45,108 nucleotides of DNA from Condylostoma magnum (taxonomy: Eukaryota; Ciliophora; Heterotrichea; Heterotrichida; Condylostomatidae): positions 1-45,108 of the forward strand of contig CAKKTI010000150.1 of NCBI GenBank assembly GCA_920105805.1. The letters are read 5' to 3'. Every line of letters starts with the position of its first letter. Within the stretch, counting starts at the first letter, position 1. Positions 31,768 through 42,620 of the stretch are shown here, in pieces. The notes under the pieces are model-generated. The model did not search any database. It was not told the DNA's origin and saw only the letters and a program-made list of their open reading frames with translations. The translations under genes and the position numbers were made by a program.

Positions 31768-34700
31768 ATGAAAGCTTAGAAAATATTCGATGATCCGGTA
31801 TCCAGGATTAACTGCGATTTGCAAATTTTAAACAATCAATAAAAACAGTTTAATAGCAGTTAACCTGGAATCGTTAACAATCTAGTGCGGGATAAATCGA
31901 GATTTTAGTTATAATCTTATTCGCACTCTTCATTATTCTGCTTAACTGCTACTAATAAGTTTAGATTGAAAGTATTAAAATTCATACTGAATCCCTGGTT
32001 TGATAGGTTTATACTTGTAGCAATTATAGCGAATTGCATTACTATTATACTGGAAAATTAGTACGAAGGTGATTGAATTTTTGTATCTGAAGTAATCTTT
32101 TTATTGATTTTCACTGCAGAAATGATTTTAAAGATTATTGGCTGTGGATTTTGTAGTTAAAAGTACTCTTACATGAGAGACTGCTGAAATGTGCTTGATA
32201 TTATTGTAGTTTCCTTAGGATGAACAGAGATTCTATTTTAAGGCGCTAATATTTCTGTAATAAGAATGATAAGAGTACTAAGACCCTTGAGAACAGTAAA
32301 CAGTATACCGGAGTTAAAACTATTAGTAACAACAATTCTAACATCTCTTCCTCTCCTTATGGACATTGTACTCCTTTTTGTATTTTTCCTTATAATCTTT
32401 GGATTGACAGGCACATAAATGTATGCAGGACTATTTAAAAACAGATGCCACCTTCCCGATGGGACAGTTCTAGACTCATTTTGCTACTTAGATGAAAACT
32501 GCGATGAGTTTGAATTAGATTGCGGAGGTTCTGGATGTGATGATGGTTAATACTGCTGGAAATCTTCAGAAAATCCCAATATGGGTGTAATCTCCTTCGA
32601 TAACATTTTATAAAGCTGACTTACTATCTTTGTTTGCATTACACTAGAAGGTTGGGTTGATACGATGTATATTGGGAGAGATGTTACTAACTTTATATAC
32701 TTGAATGATTTGTTCTTTGTGCTACTTGTGGTAGTTGGGAGCTTTATCCTTATAAACTTGGTAATTGCTGTTCTATATACAAATTTTTCATCTGCATTTG
32801 AGCATGAAATGGAGGAACATGGAGATTTTATTGGGTTTCATGAGTAAATTGCAAGTTTTGTTCCTTAAAAACCTGGACATCACGCACGTTCATTCACTAT
32901 AAAATTCTATAAATTACGAAAAATCCTATATCAAATAGTACAGTAACGCAGATTTAACATTCTAATAGCATTAATTATTGTAATCAATACAATCATTATG
33001 GCAACTGAGCATTATCCGATGACTCAATAACACTCAGACTTTTTAGACACAACCAATATAGTAGTAACTATTATCTTCACAATAGAAATGATAATGAAGC
33101 TGATTGGCCTAGGCTGAAACGGTTACGTGCATGATCGTTTTAACATATTTGATGGCTTTATGGTTTTGTTAGGTTTAATAGAAATCATAATGACTGCTTC
33201 CAATGTAGGTGGTAGTAATTTCTCAAGCATAATTGTACTTAGAGCCTTCCGTTTACTCAGAATTTTTAAACTTGCAAGAAGATGGAAATCATTGAGAATT
33301 TTGCTTAAAAAGATGGGATAAAGCATGTCAGCAATTACTTATTTAGGACTTCTGTGCTTTTTATGTATGTTTATATATGCATTGATAGGAATGCGGCTTT
33401 TTGGAGGAAAGATGCTTGACTCAGAGGGGAATAACTCCAGAGCTAATTTTGATACTTTGTTTTGATCCCTTATTACTATCTTTTAAATTATTACTGGAGA
33501 AAATTGAAATGAAGTAATGTTTAGTGGAGTTGCAAATACTAACTGAGTATCAGTTCTTTACTTCTTATCACTATTGATTATTGGAAATTATATACTATTT
33601 AACTTATTTTTAGCAATTTTACTTTAGAACTTTGAGGATGAAAATGATGACGAGGAAATTGAATCAACTGAAACAGATGCCAATAATAAAGGAAAGGAGG
33701 GAAGCACAGAAGTTTAAAGCTTCTTTAATAGAGCTAAAGAGCGTAATAGGAGGACAAGTATTCTTGAATCATTACAGGCTAAAAAGAGTAATTTAGTGCC
33801 TATATACGGGAAGTCATTTAAATTATTCAGTAAAAATAATCCTGTAAGATAACTCTTTTAGAGGATAATGAGTCATCCTTATTTCGACAACTTTATATAT
33901 GCTTTAGTTGGAGTTTCTTCCCTATTACTAGCTTTAGATGAACCAATGAGATCAAACCACCATAAAAGTGTGCTTTATTTATCCGGGTTGATAATATATG
34001 TAGCATTTGTGGTTGAGTTTTTAATAAAGTCAATAGTTCTAGGATTTTACAAAGGATAGCACGCTTATTTAAAAAACGAATGAAATGTGCTAGATTTTGC
34101 TATAATTTGTATTTCTACCTTAGATATACTTATAACACTTATTCTAGGGCCATCTACCAATTTAACCTTTTTAAGAGGACTAAGGGCATTAAGAGCACTA
34201 AGACCTTTAAGAATGATTTCTCGTAATGAAAGCATGAAACGAGTAGTTCTGTCTTTTATCAAAGCAATGCCCATAGTACTATAAGTTCTGCTTATTTCCC
34301 TTCTATTTTACTTACTTTTTGGTATACTTGGAGTTATTTTTTTCAAGGGAGCCTTTCATTTTTGCAATGATCCTGCAATAAAGCTCTAGGAAGAATGTAT
34401 AGGATCTTTTTTCCAAGATGGGATGATTGAGCAAAGAGAGTGAAAAAACAGTCAAAGTAACTTTGACAATATTTTTAATTCAATGCTCATACTAATTGAG
34501 GTATCTACCTTAGAAATGTGGCCAGACTACATGTATTAATCTGTAGACGCAGTTGGTATAGGCCATGCTCCAGAAATTGACCATAATCCTTATATTTCCC
34601 TATTCTATGTTTCTTTTATATTTGTGATTACATTTTTCATTATGAATTTGTACGTAGGTGGAGTTACTAAGAAGTTTAATGATATCAAAAGTGAGCTAGA

Positions 34701-36081
34701 TGGAACTTTCTTTTTAACAAAAGATTAACATAACTGAGTGAAATGCTAGAAATTGCTAATTCAGGCAAAACCAATGCGAAGGTTTAGAGTTCCCTAGTAA
34801 TAACACTTAAACTCCTTATACTACATTATAACCTCGAATAAAGTTGATAACTGCATAATGGGTATTATTGGAGTAAATATTTTTATAATGTCCTTGTATA
34901 ATGATAACATGTCCGAAGACCTAGAGAACTTTTTAAATGTAAGCAACTATGTTTTTATAGGGATTTATACAGTAGAATTTATTTTAAAGATCTTAGGACT
35001 AAGCCCCAAGCTTTACTTTTCTAACAACTGGAATAAATTTGATTTCATCGTTTTAGTGTTAAGTTATGTAACTCTACTAGACCTATCAATTCTGTTCTTC
35101 AATGCTACAATTCTCAGAGCTTTAAGAATGCTCAGAGTGTTTCGAGTTGTAAAAGTGATGTCAGGAGTACAGAGGCTGCTAAAGACTCTACAATAATCTA
35201 TTCCTCCATTCCTCAACGTAGGTGCTCTGTTATTCTTGCTTTACTTTGTATATGGAGTTGCAGGAATGTCCCTCTTTGGTAAAATTAAACACGGGGAGTT
35301 TATTAATAAACATGCTAATTTTGAAAGCTTTTATAACAGTGTGTTTACCTTATTCAGAGCCTCTACAGGTGAAAGTTGAAATGGACTTATGCTTGACTGT
35401 TTTGGCTATGAGTGCAGTGGGTCAAGTGGGGAATGTGGTAATCCAATATATGCTGTGATCTTTTGGCTGTCTTACACAGCTTTGGCCACCTTTGTGTTTA
35501 TAAATATCTTCATAGCCGTTATATTAGAAGGATTTGAGAATGTGGATCATGAAGATCTATGTGTTAACTAAAAGGATATAGATAATTTTATAGTTGTATG
35601 GTCAAAGTTTGCGCCAGAAGGCTAAAAACTGATTAACGCCAAGTTCCTCCCAGCTATTCTAAGCTCACTCTAGCCACCTTTAGGGTTTAAGGGAACTTAT
35701 TTAAGAAAAAGTGAGTAAATTCCATTCATAAAAGCTAAAAGAATACCTTTGTTTAAAAAACAGCTGCATTTTGCTTAGTTATTATGAAGATTAGCTAGTC
35801 TGGCATCTGGAGTTGATATGACAAAAGCACCGACAACCTAAGCTTTAAAGGATATACAGAAAAAGTTTCCGATACTATATCCGGAATTTAAACTTAAATC
35901 ATATGAAAAAATTGAGAGAGTGTATAAGGCTCATGATGAGGAGCAAAATGTTGTTAATTTAATTGCAGCTAGATGCATATTGTAAAACTGATTGAAACGG
36001 GCTAGAAGGATACTAAAGACTCGAAAGACTTTTGAAAACATGCTGATTGAAGCTGGAAATGATAAGCTTAGTTTAGGCTAA
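31768..36081 (+). CDS. Four-domain voltage-gated cation channel, EEEE filter (CaV-like)
   Basis: The protein is 1,437 aa, one uninterrupted frame with four S1-S6 repeats. Each S4 has Arg/Lys every third residue (VIRMIRVLRPLR; VLRAFRLLRIFKLARR; FLRGLRALRALRPLR; ILRALRMLRVFRVVK). The pore loops carry Glu at the filter positions: E294 (TLEGW), E578 (TGENW), E916 (TLEMW) and E1202 (TGESW). EEEE means Ca2+ selectivity, as in the ciliary Ca2+ channels behind ciliary reversal. The repeat-I pore turret is Cys-rich, with eight Cys. The tail holds an IQ-like helix (IAARCILQNWLKRARRILK), a likely calmodulin site. Conserved Trp in ENWNE, ESWNG and NEWNVLD are TGA. The stop is taken as the TAA of 36079-36081, since the E2-like gene converges 3 bp on. 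Confidence 0.95.
31801..31870. repeat. Imperfect inverted repeat inside the channel's 5' coding region
   Basis: TCCAGGATTAACTGC (31801-31815) pairs with GCAGTTAACCTGGA (31856-31869) except for one bulged base, leaving a loop of 40 nt. In RNA this is a 14-bp stem starting about 33 nt after the proposed ATG. It may reduce or regulate initiation, or mark that the real start lies elsewhere. Confidence 0.5.
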
Positions 36082-36084
36082 AAT

Positions 36085-36534
36085 TTAATCATAAGCAAAT
36101 TTTAAGGTCCATTTCATAGCTATTTTATTGTATTTCTATGGACTTTTCTTGTATATATTGCCTGCTACTTCCGATACTATTTTATTATAATTAGGATTTT
36201 ATAATAAATCGTATATAACAAGAATTAGGTCCTACATGCTTCGCATTGTAGCTTTTCTACGTCCTAAAAGCTCAAAAGGAATTAAACCATCAGGTTACAC
36301 GTTTATATGGAAAACTCTTGTTAAGAATCTCACACTTTTGAAATAATCTAGATCATTTAAAGGACCATGGATATTAACTATGAATATTCCTCCAGCATAT
36401 GGCGAGTTTTCAGGACCTTTTATAATTAGTTGAATATGCTCTAGATTCTATTCACAAATAAAGCCTAGTCTTACATTCTCCGGCAAATGAGTCTCACTGT
36501 ATTACGACTTTGCCAGTATTGTAAATCGTTTCAT
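36085..36534 (-). CDS. E2-like (UEV-type) protein lacking the catalytic Cys
   Basis: The protein is 149 aa, a single UBC fold. Seen: IKGPENSPYAGGIFIVNI (GPxxTPYxGGxF pattern, residues about 39-55), VRFLTRVFHINVQPDG (xFxTxxxHPN), then GLIPFELLG where active E2s have G-x-I-C-L. The Cys position is Pro86. DLLQNPN and the closing AMKWTLKFA follow. E2 variants without Cys (UEVs such as MMS2, or TSG101) act as ubiquitin-binding co-factors, so a non-catalytic role is inferred. The start lies 16 bp after the stop of the upstream ATG11-like gene, in another frame. The stop TAA is 3 bp from the convergent channel's stop. Confidence 0.8.
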
Positions 36535-36550
36535 TTTTTTAATAATTTTA

Positions 36551-38398
36551 CTAATCAAATTTCTCGCTTATTTTTTCTCTTAGTAGTCTGTTTTCATGTC
36601 TTAAGAAGTTGAGTTGGTGTAGCAATGATTCTGTATAGGATTCTTTACATTAATTTATATATAATAATCTCTGATCTAAAACTAAACTAATGTTATTAGT
36701 ATCTTCATATTCATCAAGAGCTCTTAATTCTAGAAAACATTCTTGAAGTTAATTTAAAAGAGTTTGATTTTCTTGTTTTTGATTCTATAGGCTTTTTGTC
36801 TTGACTATTAGTTATTCCTTTAAAAACTCTTGTTGTTGCTGCTTTTATACTAACATTTTTTCCATTGAATTATCTAGTATTTGTAGTTTTTATGTATAAT
36901 ACTCTATTATGTCCTATTTGCTAACCTTTTATACCGTATCTTATAAAGCCTCTTACTTAAATTCTTCATTCAATGATTTTAATTTGCTTACATCTTAAAT
37001 GGGTTTTACTAATAACTCAAAGGATTTGGCAGGTAAAATATCCCCATAGTCTTTTAAAAAGGCTGTCATATTAGTATTTTTTGCAATGATTAGTTGAATC
37101 AGAGAGCTAAAATGACTCTTAATAATCTATCTCTAGTCTTCTTATCTATTCCTCTCATTCAGTGCTTCTCTTAATATTTCTTCATGTTATAATGGTAATT
37201 TCATTTAATCCTTATAAATTACAATATTTTAGTACTTTCTTTATAGCTTGTGTAATTTTTACCTATAATTATATTTGAGTTATTATGCAATATAGATAGC
37301 TTATTTAACCGATTTTTGCTAGTATAACTGATTAATCAACTCTTCTAAATTTTTTATTTAATTGTTTATTCCATTTAATTCACTAAACACTTACTCTTAC
37401 TTTTCAAAATGCTTTTAATTTAACTTTTACACATTGTTTCTCATATTTAGTAGATCTTATGCGAATTTGTTCTGTTAGTTTTAATTCATATTATATTAGC
37501 ACATTTATTCTAATTTCCCCCTAAAATCATCATATATCCAGCAAGCTTCATGTGATAGTGCGAATTAAGGTTCTTTTTACATAACTGAATTATTTTTGAA
37601 TGACTAAAGAAAGCTTATTACTTGATTTTTAACTTACTCATAATCTTTAAAGCTCTATTTATACAGATTCTTCAAAGCAATTAATCCATCTTCTAAATTA
37701 TTTAACTTTGCCATCTAATTGTTAATTCCTTTAGAAATCTGCTTTTAGAACTTTTAAAACAATTCATCATCTATGCAAATCTCATCAATATATATAGGTT
37801 CTTACAATTATAACAAATTAGCTCTTTAAAGCTGCCTTTTTACTTCATAAAACGAGGATTATAGCTAATCAAACTGCTAATTTAACTAAACTCTATCATT
37901 TTTAGTTGCTTTTAAGTACCTAAAAGCCATTTAAAGCATTCCATTACAAGCAAAAGTTCTGTACTTTATAGCTTTTGTCATCTTGCCTATATAATCAATC
38001 TAAGTATTATACCTAGCATAGTTCTCTCTAGACAACTCAGCCATATTAAACAATAACTCCTCAGTACTCCTTATTTGCTCTATCTATGCATTATCTGAGT
38101 ATTACAACTTACTATATTCAAATTTGCAATCATACCAAGGAGCATCATCTAAATTTTTCAAATGCCTTCTCCAATCCTCTACTTCAATGCTGAAATGCTT
38201 ATCTAACTAATCTTTTCTAAACAAATATAAAACATCCTTCTAATCCAATATATCAACTACTACTTCCCCTTCCCCATTGACTAAAAGAACTTTATTATAA
38301 CTAAGCTCTAACTCATAACAAAGTTTATCCAGCAACTCCGGTTAACTATCTCCTTGATATATTTTCCTACCCTGATCTACAAACACAATTTTAACCAT
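36551..38398 (-). CDS. ATG11/FIP200-like coiled-coil protein with ubiquitin-like N-terminus
   Basis: The protein is 615 aa. Residues 1-65 form a ubiquitin-like fold: MVKIVFVDQGRKIYQ, then LLDKLCYELELSYNKVLLVNGEGEVV and DVLYLFRKDQ, the arrangement at the start of ATG11 and FIP200/RB1CC1, which scaffold the autophagy-initiation kinase. APWYDCKFEYSK follows, then helical and coiled-coil sequence to the end, rich in Gln, Leu, Lys and Glu. I do not see the C-terminal claw domain clearly. Other ubiquitin-like coiled-coil proteins are possible. It ends TAG TAA. The start codon lies only 25 bp from the divergent NAD synthetase start. Confidence 0.5.
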
Positions 38399-38423
38399 TG
38401 AAGTTTTAGTGTATAAAGCAAAA
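38399..38423. promoter_or_regulatory. 25-bp bidirectional spacer
   Basis: Only 25 bp separate the divergent ATGs of the ATG11-like gene and NAD synthetase. The spacer contains TATAAA at 38412-38417, 6 nt before the NAD synthetase ATG, within the same TGTATAAAG 9-mer seen upstream of the DCUN1 gene. Both leaders must be extremely short or start inside the opposite gene. Confidence 0.45.
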
Positions 38424-40520
38424 ATGGACCCTACCATCGTTTCTGCAGCAGCTACCAACTAATGGGCAATGGATTTTGATAAAAACACTGAGAGAATAAT
38501 AGAAACTATAAAAATAGCTAAATTGTAGCACGGCTCTAAGATTAGAGTGGGAAGTGAACTGGAGATAACTGGGTATATGTGTGAAGATCATTTTGTTGAG
38601 CCTGACACTATATATCATTCCTGGGAGGCTATCGCTGAAATCATTAAATTCACAAGAGATCCGCCGTTTGATGATATTCTATGCTTAGTGGGGCTTCCTA
38701 TCAACCACAGAGGAGTTATTTATAACTGTGGAGCGTTTATTATTGCTGGGAGAATCATTTTGTTAAAGCCGAAACTAGTGATGTGTGATGACACTGTATA
38801 CCGAGAGTCCAGGTTCTTTACTTCTTGGAAGGGTGGAAACACACTGATGGATTATCCCCTTCCACCTGATATCGCAAAGCTTTGCCACCAGAAAACTGTT
38901 CCCTTTGGAAACGCTCTTTTGAGGTCAGATGATGGATTTTTGATTGGAGCTGAGTATTGTGAGGAGCTTTGGTGTTCAATTCCCTCATCAACCCATCTGT
39001 TCTTGCAGGGTGCTCACATTGTCTTGAACATCTCTGGATCGATCTTTTACCAGCGTAAGCTAGATAAACGTATGGACCTGATTTTATCTGCAACAGTTAA
39101 AACAGGCGGAGCCTATGTATACGCCAATTTCCGAGGCTGCGATGGCAGTCGTTGCTACTTAGATGGTTCTAGCATGATAGCAATGAATGGGCAATTTTAT
39201 GCCTTGGGTAAATAAAACTCTTTAGAGGAAATTGAGGTAATTAGCTCAACCTTAGACCTAAGTGAGGTAGACAGTTATAGAAGCCCAGTATGTGCTCGCT
39301 CCCTCTAAGCTGAGGAATCAGTGGCTTAAACCCTGCATATTTTAAGTATTGATGGATGGAACTTAAGGGTTGGCACCCACGTCAGACTGTCCCGTCCAAT
39401 GCCCTGCAGGCCTTAATCTTAAGAAGTATAAGAAACTGTACTAACACCTGCTTGTTATCTATGGGATTATCTTCGTAGATCCAGAGCCTCTGGATTCTTC
39501 TTACCAATATCTGGAGGAATTGACTCCACATCAGTTTTGACTATAATAATGGTCATGTGCCACTTAGTCATAACTGAGCTGCAGAGGCTGTAAGGGTATA
39601 ATTTAGAGATACTAAGAAACGACCTGCTAAGAATTGTAGGAAATATACCAGAAACACCTCAAGAGTTGATGAACAAAATAATGCATGCAGCTTATATGAA
39701 ATCTGATAATACTACATAAGAGACTTAAGATCGTGCTAGAAGAATCGCTGAGGAGTTTGGAGTCACTTTTAGATTAGCCGACATTTAAAAGCCAGTAAAC
39801 GCCTTTTTAAGTCTTTTTAACAAACTACATCCATAAAATACTCCGTAATTTGAGGTGAATGGTGGTACTAGGCAAGAAGATCTTGCTTTATAGAATGTGT
39901 AAGCAAGATCAAGAATGGTACTTAGCTATCTAATGGGCTAATTACTGCCATGGCACTTACAAAGACCAGGGCAACTAATCATACTAGCAAGTTCAAATCT
40001 AGAGGAAGCATTAACAGGATATGCTACAAAATACGACTGTTCTAGTGCAGATTTAAACCCAATTGGAGGAATCTCCAAGCTAGACCTACGTAAAGTAATA
40101 CAATATGTATCAGAGACCTACGGTTACCAAACAATCTTAGAAGTTTTGAGTTGTGAGCCTACAGCTGAGCTTTAACCTCCAAAAGACTCAAAGATTTAAA
40201 CTGATTATCAGGATTTGGGGCTTACTTACGAGATGCTCAACAAGTTTGGAAAATTGAGAAAAGGGGACAAGTGTGGGCCGTACTTGATGTACAAGAAGTT
40301 GGTGAGTAGAGGGGAGGCTAGTCCGTAAGAAGCAGCAGATCAAGTTAAACGCTTCTTTAGCTTATTTGCTACTAATAGGCATAAGATGACTGTTACTACT
40401 CCGTCGATACATATGGACAGCTACAGTGCGGATGATAATCGGTATGATATGAGGCCGATTCTTTATAATAGGAACTGGAACTGGCAGTTTGAGTGCATTG
40501 ACAAGGAGCTTAGTAGGTAG
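38424..40520 (+). CDS. NADSYN1: Glutamine-dependent NAD+ synthetase
   Basis: The protein is 698 aa, the normal length. It converts nicotinic-acid adenine dinucleotide to NAD+, using ATP and ammonia from glutamine. The N-terminal nitrilase-type glutaminase domain has Glu45 (SELEITGYMCEDHF), the Lys in ILLKPK and the nucleophile Cys179 in EYCEELW. The synthetase domain starts PACYLWDYLRRSRASGFFLP and has the PP-loop SGGIDST at about 363, then SSNLEEALTGYATKYDCSSADLNPIGGISK. The C-terminus is WNWQFECIDKELSR. The last 64 codons have no TAA/TAG/TGA, then TAG TAA. The next gene's ATG follows after 3 nt. Confidence 0.97.
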
Positions 40521-40526
40521 TAAAAA

Positions 40527-41597
40527 ATGATTAGGTATTATGGAAAGTTTTTAAAGGTTGATAAACAAGGAGAACATGCTAAGTTTTTGGTGGGGGAAGA
40601 GCAATATAAATTTAGTTTCTCTATTTAAAAGTTTGACATTGTTAGGGATATTATAGAAGATAAAGAGGCTACGAGTAAAATCTATAGATTGGATTTCTAT
40701 GATAAGGATTTAATCTGTATTTGTGAGACAAATGAGAGAGTAGACTAGACTGATGAGATACAAGGGCATTAGATAAACTTTTTATTGCCTGAGAGAATGA
40801 ATCCTTTTCCTGATAAAAGTATCACTATTGATGGTTATCTAGATATAATGGGGCACCATAGAATTGATATATTAGAATAGAAAAGATAAGGACAATATAA
40901 TTCCTTATGGGTATCAGAAATAGATAGATTAAGCACATAATACTGCGCCTATAGAAGAATTCAAGGGGATGGAAACTGCTTTTATAGATCTTTCTATGCT
41001 TGCCTTTTAGAGCTTTATTTCAGGCAATAAACTCCTAATTAATACATAGAATACTTTTTAACCCTTTTATTCAATCAATAAGGAATCTTTTCAGAGGACC
41101 GTGACTTTTACGATAGTAAAGCCTTTATAATCTAGCGCCTATCAATTCTATACGAAAAAAAGAAACAAAATTAAAAGTTCTTACTTTGCTCTCTACAACA
41201 ACTTTTCTAAGACTAATAATTCGACAGAGCAATGATTCTTTGCTTAAGAGGAATCAATTACAACTACATGCAGTAAAACGGATAAAACGATGAGTTAAGC
41301 ATATTCTTCTTTGAATAAACCTTTGAATAAACTTTAGCAAGAATAAGGTCATAAGGTTAAGAATCCTAAGACATTGAACTACTTATAACTCCATAGCAAT
41401 TCTGTGTCTAACTTTGCCTAGTAAACTTCTACAATAAAGACAACCCATACTAAATTAATTTATTTCCCCATGAAAACCCTTAAAATTACCCTTAAGTGCA
41501 TATAATAAGAACCCACGGACACTTTGAGTAACTCTACACCTATGACAACATAAAACAAGATAAATACAATCTTAGTGACTCAACCTTTGAACCTTAG
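40527..41597 (+). CDS. Otubain-type deubiquitinase (peptidase C65)
   Basis: The protein is 356 aa. Otubains cleave polyubiquitin with a Cys-His-Asp/Asn triad. Seen: YRRIQGDGNCFYRSFYACLLE with Asp148 and nucleophile Cys151; a Gln-rich helical arm; and the His motif THGHFEQLYT with His332. The first 130 residues (MIRYYGKFLKVDKQG...) are an extra domain not found in human OTUB1 (271 aa); I do not recognise it. The ATG follows the NAD synthetase stop pair by 3 nt, in the same frame. The 64-codon clean stretch at the end of NAD synthetase argues that these are two proteins. The stop TAG is 21 bp from the convergent gene's stop. Confidence 0.88.
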
Positions 41598-41618
41598 TTA
41601 TACTAAATGTTAATGAAA

Positions 41619-42581
41619 CTATCTTCCCATCATCATCCCTGGATTCATCCCAAACGCCCCTGACATTACTTGATCCAACCTCTACCGAATGTCCTGCCAA
41701 TAAGGATCTGAGTCAATATTGTACACTGACAAGGCTGCTGATATCTCATTCTCATTATACCCGTACTACTTCATTACCTCATCTCCCTCTCTAATCTTCA
41801 GCAGTACTATATCAGCTGGATTCATATTCTACTTGTTATCTCTTATATAGTTTTCAATAAAATCGCAAGTATAGTTCAATATCTCCCTAAGCTTCTCTCT
41901 AGTCAAAGTCTCCGGAACTGTGCTATCCCCTTGCATTGTATTTAAAGCCATTTCTTGTAGAGCAGTTCTTATATCTGGGTCGTGGGCATTTGCCATATTC
42001 GACATTTCAAAGACTTGCAAGGAAATCCCGTACTTCTGGCAGACGTCGCTGGTTATAGTAGTCAAAAGCATTTCTTGGAACTGTAATTGCTCCATTGCTA
42101 CTGCTTTCCAGCTCTCATCATCAACACCGTAGAATTCCTAGCGTTTTTCTAAAAACTTCTAATTACTCTCCAATAGTCTCAGCTTAGCAGAGTCAGCTAG
42201 ATCTCTAATCAACATGATTAAATCCTCCTTTTTAATCAGACCATTGCTTTCTAGTTAAAGCTGCTGGGATGGTTCTGGTTGATCAGAAATTTTAAATTTG
42301 TTAAGCATGTCTTAGTATAGGTCTTAAACCTAGTCATCCATGTGTTGCATTTAAGCTTCTTATTCTACTACGTCTAAGAATAAAATGTCATCTCTGTTGT
42401 TTAGGTATGCTCGCATTAAACCCTAATCATCACGGAGTTAGTTGCTGCTTAATTCAATTTTATAAGAGTATAAACGGAAGTTTGAGCTTACAGCTTAAGA
42501 AAGTTCTCGGAGACTAGTAGGAATTGTACTAAGTTCTACCTCTTACGAGCCATACCGCAACTTTAGAGTAGTCTATGACAT
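41619..42581 (-). CDS. Protein with ubiquitin/PB1-like N-terminus, unknown family
   Basis: The protein is 320 aa. Residues 1-75 (LKLRYGSQEVEL...LRELSQAVSSNF...YLNNRDDILFLDV) look like a ubiquitin-like or PB1 beta-grasp fold. A Gln-rich helical middle follows. Then comes a helical domain with FYGVDDESWKAVAMEQLQFQ, a possible Ca2+- or partner-binding segment VFEMSNMANAHDPDIRTALQ, and KIREGDEVMKQYGYNENEI. The end is Met/Gly-rich (GAFGMNPGMMMGR). The stop TAG gives a clean C-terminus. No function is assigned. The start lies 39 bp after the ABCA stop, in frame with it. Confidence 0.65.
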
Positions 42582-42620
42582 TTTTATTAAAGAACAACTA
42601 TTTACTCATATACTAAATTA

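Noticed and set aside
36106-36204. Extension of the channel to a TAA TAA at 36202 with an extra hydrophobic segment
   Set aside because: That stretch is the antisense of the E2-like gene's conserved C-terminal half.
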